Positions 58,128-64,000 of a DNA stretch of 64,000 nucleotides are shown here, in pieces. Position 1 is the first letter of the stretch; the number at the start of each line of letters is the position of its first letter. Source of the DNA: Adiantum capillus-veneris (Eukaryota > Streptophyta > Polypodiopsida > Polypodiales > Pteridaceae). The stretch lies in assembly GCA_014529385.2 (NCBI GenBank), contig CM043942.1, positions 56,417,340 to 56,481,339 of the forward strand, in the 5' to 3' direction. A program made the position numbers and the translations under genes. The notes beneath the pieces were generated by a model, which saw only the letters and a program-made list of their open reading frames with translations, was not told the origin of the DNA and made no database searches.

Positions 58128-58172
58128 AATCCGACAGATACGCCGCTTGGACGCGATGAGACGTCTGACTAG

Positions 58173-58530
58173 ACGATGTCAGTTTAGCCGTAGCTAGATA
58201 GCATTAGTTTAGGGTTTCTCATAGCTTATGTATCATGAGACGGATTTTATACGTCTTTTTGAACCATGTATATTATTACATTTGTCACCGCAGTTCCTTT
58301 TGCCAATCAATTCTTTATGCCTATGATGTTGTACAATTGTCATTATTACATTTGCCAATCAATTCATTTTGCCTATGATGTGTACAATTGTCAATTTTGC
58401 AAACAATGCGTCTTGTGGGTGACTATTTTGGGTCTATTATCTACCTTTGCACTTTTTAAAAAAAGTGAATCAAGTACAATATGGTTGATGGGTGGCAGGG
58501 CATTCAATGCCCTGCCACCAAAAAAGATTT
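58173..58530. other. 3' region of CACTA second gene
   Basis: AT-rich, no gene. It holds a tandem-like repeat of CATTATTACATTTGYCAATCAATTC words (about 58270-58370). GGTGGCAGGGCATTCAATGCCCTGCCACC forms a hairpin near 58492-58520. Confidence 0.5.
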
Positions 58531-58534
58531 CTCT

Positions 58535-58760
58535 CGGGCATCGCTATAAGCATCGCTATGAGCGTCGCTATAGTCTTCTGTGTAAACGTCGCTATAGGTG
58601 TCACTATAGGCGTCGCTATATGCGTCGCTATATAGCGACGCTCATAGAAACGCATATAGCGATGCCTATAGCGACGCTCTCGTAGCGACGCTCGTAGCGA
58701 CGGTTTTAGCGACGCTGGGGGTTATAAAAACCCAATGTATTTTCGTCGCTAACAGCGTCA
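58535..58760. repeat. CACTA-type subterminal repeats
   Basis: About a dozen copies of the 9-10 bp word GCGTCGCTAT or its reverse complement ATAGCGACGC, in both orientations, within 225 bp. The centre GCGTCGCTAT plus its reverse complement (58622-58641) is a perfect 20-bp palindrome. Arrays like this near the ends of CACTA elements bind the second protein. No CACTA terminal sequence was found beyond it; gypsy RT text starts at 58782. Confidence 0.75.
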
Positions 58761-58781
58761 CAAGATCACACAACCTCTTGT

Positions 58782-60060
58782 ATCCAAGATCGGAAAATCA
58801 TAATCGAACAACCTATTAGGGAACTACGAAAACAAGGCGAGTCTTACGAAGGACCTGAAAACGCTAAAAGGGTAGACTTGGCTGAACCAAGAGAAGAGCC
58901 TAGACCAGTCTACATTGTAAATGACCTAGCAAAAGAAGAAGAAACGCTTTTGTTAAGTTTGCTAAAGGAATATCAGAATATCTTTGCTTGGTCTTACAAG
59001 GATCTCAAGGGTGTTGATCTAGAAATCTGCCAACATAACATACCATATCAAAAACGTGAATGCAGCTACCATTAGAGACAACTTTCCTCTTTCAACAACT
59101 GAGCACGTTTTAGAATGAGTGGCAGGAAAAGAAGTTACAACTTCTTAGATGGATTTTCGGGATACAATTACTTTTGGTTGACCCAAAAGATCAACACAAA
59201 ATTGCTTTTGCAACAGAATGGGGTATATTTGCCTATTGGGTTATGCTGTTCGGGTTAACTAATGCTTCAACCACATTCCAGAGATTGATAAGTCATTCTT
59301 TCAAAGAGTATAGACTTTACAGGATTTTCTTAAACCCGGAAAAGTGCACATTATAGTGTCTAAAAATGGCATAGCTACACATTCATGGAAAGACAAGGGA
59401 AAATTCTTGGATATATAGTGTCTAAAAATGGCATAGCTACGGATATTGTAAAGATTCATGTCATTGCTTATTTGCCTAGACCAACAACAGTCAAAGGGGT
59501 ACAAGCCTTCATGGGACATTGTGGATATTACCGACGATTCATCTACATGTCTGCTATAATTGAAAAACCCATGTATAGCTTGATTACGCACTCTGAATGG
59601 ACCGAGGCATGTGAAGAATCCTTCATGAAGCTTAAGCAAGCTCTCACCTCAGCTCCAATATTGAAAGCACCCGATTGGGATAAGGTATTCCACGTACATG
59701 TAGATGCTTCAAACTTTGCTATTGGTTGTATACTAGCCTAACCAAGAGATGGGAAAATTGACTTTCCTATTTCTTATGCTAGCCGACAATTGAATATGGC
59801 AGAAAAGAATTACACCACCACTAAAAGAGAAGGACTAGGAATGATCTATGCCATTAAAAAGTATAGACATTACCTATTGGCCAACAAGTTTGTGTTCTTT
59901 GTGGACCAGCAAGCCTTGTTATATTTGGTCAACAAGGCATGCATCACAGGAAAGAATAGTGAGATGGTTCATCATTCTTCTCGAATTTGATTTCACTGTG
60001 ATTGTTAAAAAAGGCACTACACATCAATGAGCAGATCATTTGTCGAGAATTGTTTAGGGG
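58782..60060 (+). pseudogene. Gypsy copy 4: reverse transcriptase and RNase H
   Basis: It begins inside the protease-RT linker (CCAAGATCGGAAAATC, as at 39580). RT fragments show PVYIVNDLA and WSYKDLKGVDLEIC. About 200 bp are deleted near 59050 and about 80 bp near 59310; the second deletion removes the Y-M-D-D box. RNase H follows with HCGYYRRFIY, HVDASNFAIGC and TTKREG, broken by a stop at 59740. A 26-bp segment is duplicated near 59353 and 59415. Confidence 0.88.
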
Positions 60061-61240
60061 TCATCACCTAAAGGGGTAGATGATGATCTACCAGATGCCT
60101 ATTTGTTCTCGGTGGAAATGATACCTAGATGGGCGGAAAAAATTGTGCCATTAATGACGATAGCTCAAGTGGATTCACCCCTCCCTATCACAATTGATTT
60201 AATTGAACAATCGGCTATGTATCAATTGCTAGCTGGGAGGCTATATAAAAGAAATGGAGATGAAATATTTCTTTTATGCATTAATCCTGAAGAAAGAGAT
60301 CAATAATTAAGTCAATCACATATTTCTTTTATGCATTAATCACGGGTAGAGAGCATGCCCTTAAGACCAATGATGGGGGCTAGAGCTTTCGAAAAATGGG
60401 GTATAGATTTTGTTAGACCGATACAGCCACCTGCTTATAGAACCCAAGCTCAATATATCATTGTAGCTACGGACTATTTGACCAAATGGGCCGAGGGTAA
60501 AGTGACTGAAAGGAATGATGTCAGAACCACTGCTGCATTCTTATATGAGTATGTATTCATAAGGTATAGACTGCCAATAGAGATTGTTAGTGATTGGGGA
60601 ACTCATTTCCTCAACGAGGTAATAGAGTATTTTCTCAAGGAGTTTATGGTTATCCATAACAAATCAGCTCTCTATCACCCACAAGCAAACGGACAAGTGA
60701 GCATACGAATAAAATTCTTAGCTCGGTACTACCAAAGTGGTTAGTTCAGGAAGGCCAGACTGGGAATTGAATCTCCATGCTGCTCTATGGGCTTATCGAG
60801 TTTCATTCAAAGACGGCTTTAAATGCTACACCCTTTAACCTTGTTTATGGTCTTGATGCCATAGTGCCGATAGAATTTCTATTGCCGACCTTAAGGGGAG
60901 CACAAACTCTTGAGTGGAGTGGACATGAATTGTCAGAAAGACTAGAAGATTTGGAAAAGCTAGACGAGCAAAGGCTATTTGCTGTAGCTCATATCTATGC
61001 ACAAAAGAGGAAACAAAAATAGTTTTTTGATTCCCACTTAATCACCAAAATTTTGAGGAAAGGGGACTTAGTTCTAGTGTATTCCTTTAAGCAACATATT
61101 CCCAAGTTTAAGAAAAAGGGAAATGGACCATTTATCATTGAAGATGTATCCCCAAGTGGAGCAGTAAAATTGTCAACCATACATGGTGAACCAATGGCTT
61201 ATTGGATTAGTGGATGTCGTTTTAAGAAATACAATTTGCC
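60061..61240 (+). pseudogene. Gypsy copy 4: integrase
   Basis: The first zinc module starts (LYKRNGDEIFLLC) and is cut at 60306; about 550 bp including the second zinc module are missing. The junction carries a repeated word ATTTCTTTTATGCATTAATC (60268 and 60321). The core is present with KWGIDFVRP, VSDWGTHF and YHPQANGQV; the last lacks the catalytic Glu context because of a small deletion. The C-terminal part has KKGNGPFIIEDVSP. Confidence 0.87.
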
Positions 61241-62515
61241 ACTAACCAATGAATTGCTAGAGAGAATACATGTAGCCAAACAAAGGAAGATGAAGCGACA
61301 ACAGGTTATTGATGAAGCTCAAGAGGAAGGTAGACTTTATGTGCTCAAGTGTAAAGGTGCTCTCAAGAATCAACAGATACCAATTCCCATCAACACTTTG
61401 GAACTAGATGATCGACAATGGGAATTACCTAAAGACAATGTTTCAACAAATGAAGACTGGTTAGATGGAATGGATCTGCGCATCAAAGTACAACTCAATA
61501 ATCATAGCACCAAAGTACAACTCAATAATCATCAAAGTACAACTCAATAATCATAGCACCAATGCTTTGGTAGACACAAGAGCTAGAGTGAATGCAGTCA
61601 GTTATTCCACATACAAGAAAGCAACAAGTCAAGCATTGACTGCAGGAATAACGACAATCAAAGGATGCAACAATAATCTGACTCCAACATTGGGAGTGGT
61701 CAACTTGAATGTGGTAGTACATGGATGTTCATGTCCGCATCAATTTGTATGCTTACCAGATGAACACATGAATGAGAAGATGGTTCTTGGTATTCCTTGG
61801 ATGCAAACATACAAAGCAATACCATATTGGGATGGAAAAGATGCAATCAGAGGACCAATCCACAAAGAAAATCTTCTCCATCCCCTCGACAAACAAATTC
61901 TACAAGTAGCATGTAAGGAGTCAGGCAAATTTGGGTACCAAAAGCACAACTTGTGGATAACCTAATCAGATCTGGGTGCCTAAAACTTTACCAAAGAAGC
62001 AGAAGATGGTTCCAAGGATTCGAGCGCAGAATCGAGCATCTATGATCATGGAACCTAACACAAAAAAGGTTTGGATGAAAAAGGAGCGCTTATCTTCTCC
62101 ACAGACCGTGAAATCAACCAGACAGTGGCGAGTCAAGTCTTAACAGACTCTCAACCACCATGCACCAAGTAAATCGAGCTACCAATGGCGAGAAAAAGCT
62201 CGACAACCGTCTAAAGTGCTACCAACAGCTCAGACAATCAACATGCTTAAACACCCTGGTGATACTATCAAGAAGAGAGCACAAAGGCTACATGATTTGC
62301 TCTTTGGAAGAAACCAGCAGCAAACCTCGACATCCAAAACCCTTGAGTTATTTACTCAAGACCCAACTCTTGCACAACATATTGAGTTGAATTGCATTGA
62401 TCTTCATATCCTGGTAGAGCCAATCACGGCTATGCATAGACACATTTTTTCAACCTATGCACACAATCGTCTCGGAGAACGCCATCTAGGAGGGGTTGAA
62501 GGGTACTACTAAATA
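61241..62515 (+). pseudogene. Gypsy copy 4: second retropepsin-like domain and tail
   Basis: After integrase the frame encodes a Lys/Gln-rich linker, then NALVDTRARVNAVSYSTYKK (Asp codon 61573-61575), VVNLNVVVHG, HQFVCLPDEHMNEKMVLGIPWMQT and a tail. The layout equals the minus-strand copies: D-T-x-A loop, GVxNLxV strands and V-L-G-I-P-W. The loop glycine is Arg here. The tail ends with LFGRNQQQ...MHRHIFSTYAHNR, matching the minus-strand end near 19040. Just before the domain CAAAGTACAACTCAATAATC is present three times (61485-61555). Confidence 0.72.
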
Positions 62516-62538
62516 CTAAGTAATTAGGGACAATGTTT

Positions 62539-62553
62539 GAAGAGGGAGGAAAA
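62539..62553 (+). promoter_or_regulatory. Polypurine tract of gypsy copy 4
   Basis: GAAGAGGGAGGAAAA after the last coding trace. It is followed by ACGTTTCA and a TGTTAACG that may start the LTR. Confidence 0.55.
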
Positions 62554-62560
62554 CGTTTCA

Positions 62561-64000
62561 TGTTAACGTGTGATTTTTACAAAGTTACCTAATAATGCCC
62601 TTATAACTCATCAACTGGTGAAAATTCACTGATAATATCTTCCCGATGAGTGTAAATAGTATATATACTATTAAAAAATAATCAAAAATAGTCCTTTTTG
62701 GGTATTTTTTACCATTTTTACTATAGGAAGGCTTAAAAATGGAGAACTCCGACAAAAAAAACAATAAAGCTGTGTTTTTCAAGGGATTTTCTTAATTATT
62801 GGATTTTCACTTTGCTTTTTTAGAGCATTTTTCTATTTTTTTTAATTTTTCTAATAAAAAGGTCAAAAATTAATAATAATTAGCAGGAAAGCTCATATGG
62901 AAAAACGGAAGACACGATGGTGATCAGAAAGACAAGGCGGACAAGCACAAAAATTTCAACAAAATCAGAAGATGGAAGCGGGAAGACTAAATTAGAGGGC
63001 CGTGCCTACTTCTACAAAATTTTTGCAGAATGAGCTACAGGAATCCGATTTGGGAATTTTTTGAGCATAACATAGATTTCACGGACTGATAAGACTAACG
63101 AGGGAATCTGGTGAAATTTGGTTCGGAAAGTCCGGGTATAGATAGCCAGAGTAGGCTAAAACCACCTCATTTCCACTTGGAGCTTTGCAGAGAGAGCATT
63201 TCGGCTTCTTTCACGCGTCATTTTCGGAGCCTACAGTTGACCTTTTTCACCGCTCTCTCACATGAGACATGAGGGGTAAGTTCCTTAATAATCAATGGTC
63301 CATTTTGTACTGCCGGTAGCTAGTCTAAAGCCCTAGAAAAAATCCTAGAAGACGAGCAATGCACGAAGACCTAGACCTAAAAGTGACCATAGCGCCCTAC
63401 CAGCTTGACCAAATCAGATGGGATTTGAACCCTAGCATGCCCTAACATGATAGAACCATTCCATAACATCAAATGATAATTCGGGTGGGGTCAAGGGGGT
63501 CCTCAATAGAGAATTAGGTTTTTTTGATTGGTTTGGAGAAATCCATCAAGTAAAGCCCTCGAAAAGCGGAAAACGGCTCGAAGGTTACAAACTGTCAAAT
63601 TCGACACACGAGGCCAAATAGACTCCAAATGATCCAGAATTGGACAGGTAGCTTCACGATGATGTTACGGACAAGTCCAAAGCCTCAAAGTTGACAGACC
63701 AACCCAATAGACAAAGTAGTCACAAAAGAAGGTGATCTCAGAGTCAACAGAGTAGAAGTGATGCCGGGATGACCAAACTTGAACAAATTAAATTTAGGAC
63801 TTGTATTAGGTGTATGAAACATGTTTAGGTCAAAATTTATGTGAAATGGAAAGTTTTTTTCACTGTTGTAAATAATCGCGACTATTTACTTTTGTAACAT
63901 TTTTGCATGGAAATTGTCAATTCACCTCACCTATCATGTGTACACACCTATTACATGCCAAAAATCAAGTATGAGCTAAAATGACCACCCTTTACTTGCA
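62561..64000 (+). mobile_element. Possible 3' LTR of gypsy copy 4, running off the window
   Basis: TGTTAACGTGTGATTTTT follows the polypurine tract. The AT-rich sequence has no gene. Near 63838 it reads TTAGGTCAAAA and at 63868-63889 it has a near-perfect version of the leader/LTR palindrome (half-site GTAAATAATCG), as in LTRs 1-3. The end of the LTR is not visible. Confidence 0.5.

Larger units (their letters stand above)
56859..58172 (+). pseudogene. CACTA second gene (Transposase_24-like), three exons
   Basis: Exons 56859-57827, 57925-58026 and 58128-58172, all joined in phase 0. Introns have GTAAGT...TTGACAG and GTTAGT...TTTGCAG ends. The start ATG follows an acceptor-like TTTAATGCAG, so a 5' UTR intron is likely. 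The protein has a Ser/Pro/Thr-rich N-terminus with TP repeats, then a helical domain (SRMRGLCSQLFRHYILNKW, WNRPDWLAKEDWKNAKKAA), then DPTPYEREYAGRKG. This fits the second protein of plant CACTA elements that binds subterminal repeats. The only defect is TGA at 57117-57119, codon 87. GC-rich coding contrasts with its AT-rich surroundings. Confidence 0.65.

Noticed and set aside
58740-58781. CACTA terminal inverted repeat
   Set aside because: I looked for CACTA or TAGTG at the end of the subterminal array and found none. The terminus is probably lost at the junction with gypsy sequence.

Overview
The window is nuclear DNA from a land plant with a large, repeat-rich genome. Evidence is plant-type Ty1/copia and Ty3/gypsy LTR retrotransposons with tRNA-primed start sites, a CACTA (En/Spm)-type DNA transposon with GT-AG introns, long GA/TC microsatellites and AT-rich spacers. 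I cannot name the species; a fern, lycophyte or gymnosperm would fit, but this is a guess. I found no convincing host gene, rRNA, tRNA or CRISPR array. Almost every coding trace is a broken transposon gene.

Layout. (1) 0.2-8.2 kb: a 3.1-kb block carrying a gag-like gene occurs twice in direct orientation (174-4792 and 5059-8189). The first copy is interrupted by a 1.5-kb solo LTR with TG...CA ends and a 5-bp target duplication; the second copy is the empty site. (2) 8.3-9.9 kb: a broken gene of a family I do not recognise. (3) 9.9-15 kb: non-coding, with two GA arrays and an old copia LTR. (4) 15-54.7 kb: a nested and tandemly duplicated Ty3/gypsy complex. A block of about 10.5 kb (42804-53359) is also present at 15351-34560, where it is swollen by two later insertions: a deleted minus-strand copia derivative (23938-27466) and a nearly full-length copia element (29295-34447). 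Each block holds a plus-strand gypsy fragment, a minus-strand gypsy fragment facing it, an LTR of about 0.9 kb, a TGGCGCC-type primer binding site and a long leader built of ~285-bp repeats, each ending in an AT-rich palindrome. Between the blocks lie gag and pol of the gypsy (34854-42803). A third, 5'-truncated LTR follows at 53708. (5) 54.7-58.8 kb: a CACTA-type transposon with the C-terminal part of its transposase, a second spliced gene and subterminal repeats. (6) 58.8-64 kb: a fourth gypsy copy (RT, RNase H, integrase, extra protease-like domain), a polypurine tract and the start of an LTR that runs off the window.

How the parts work together. The gypsy family appears to read LTR, primer site, repeat leader, gag, protease, RT, RNase H, integrase, a second aspartic-protease-like domain with a basic tail, polypurine tract, LTR. 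Two features recur in independent copies and are the best candidates for something undescribed: the second retropepsin-like domain after integrase, and a doubled zinc-binding (HHCC) module before the integrase core. The third is the leader repeat with its near-perfect 22-bp palindrome. The paired full and empty sites allow the insertion order to be read directly from this one window.
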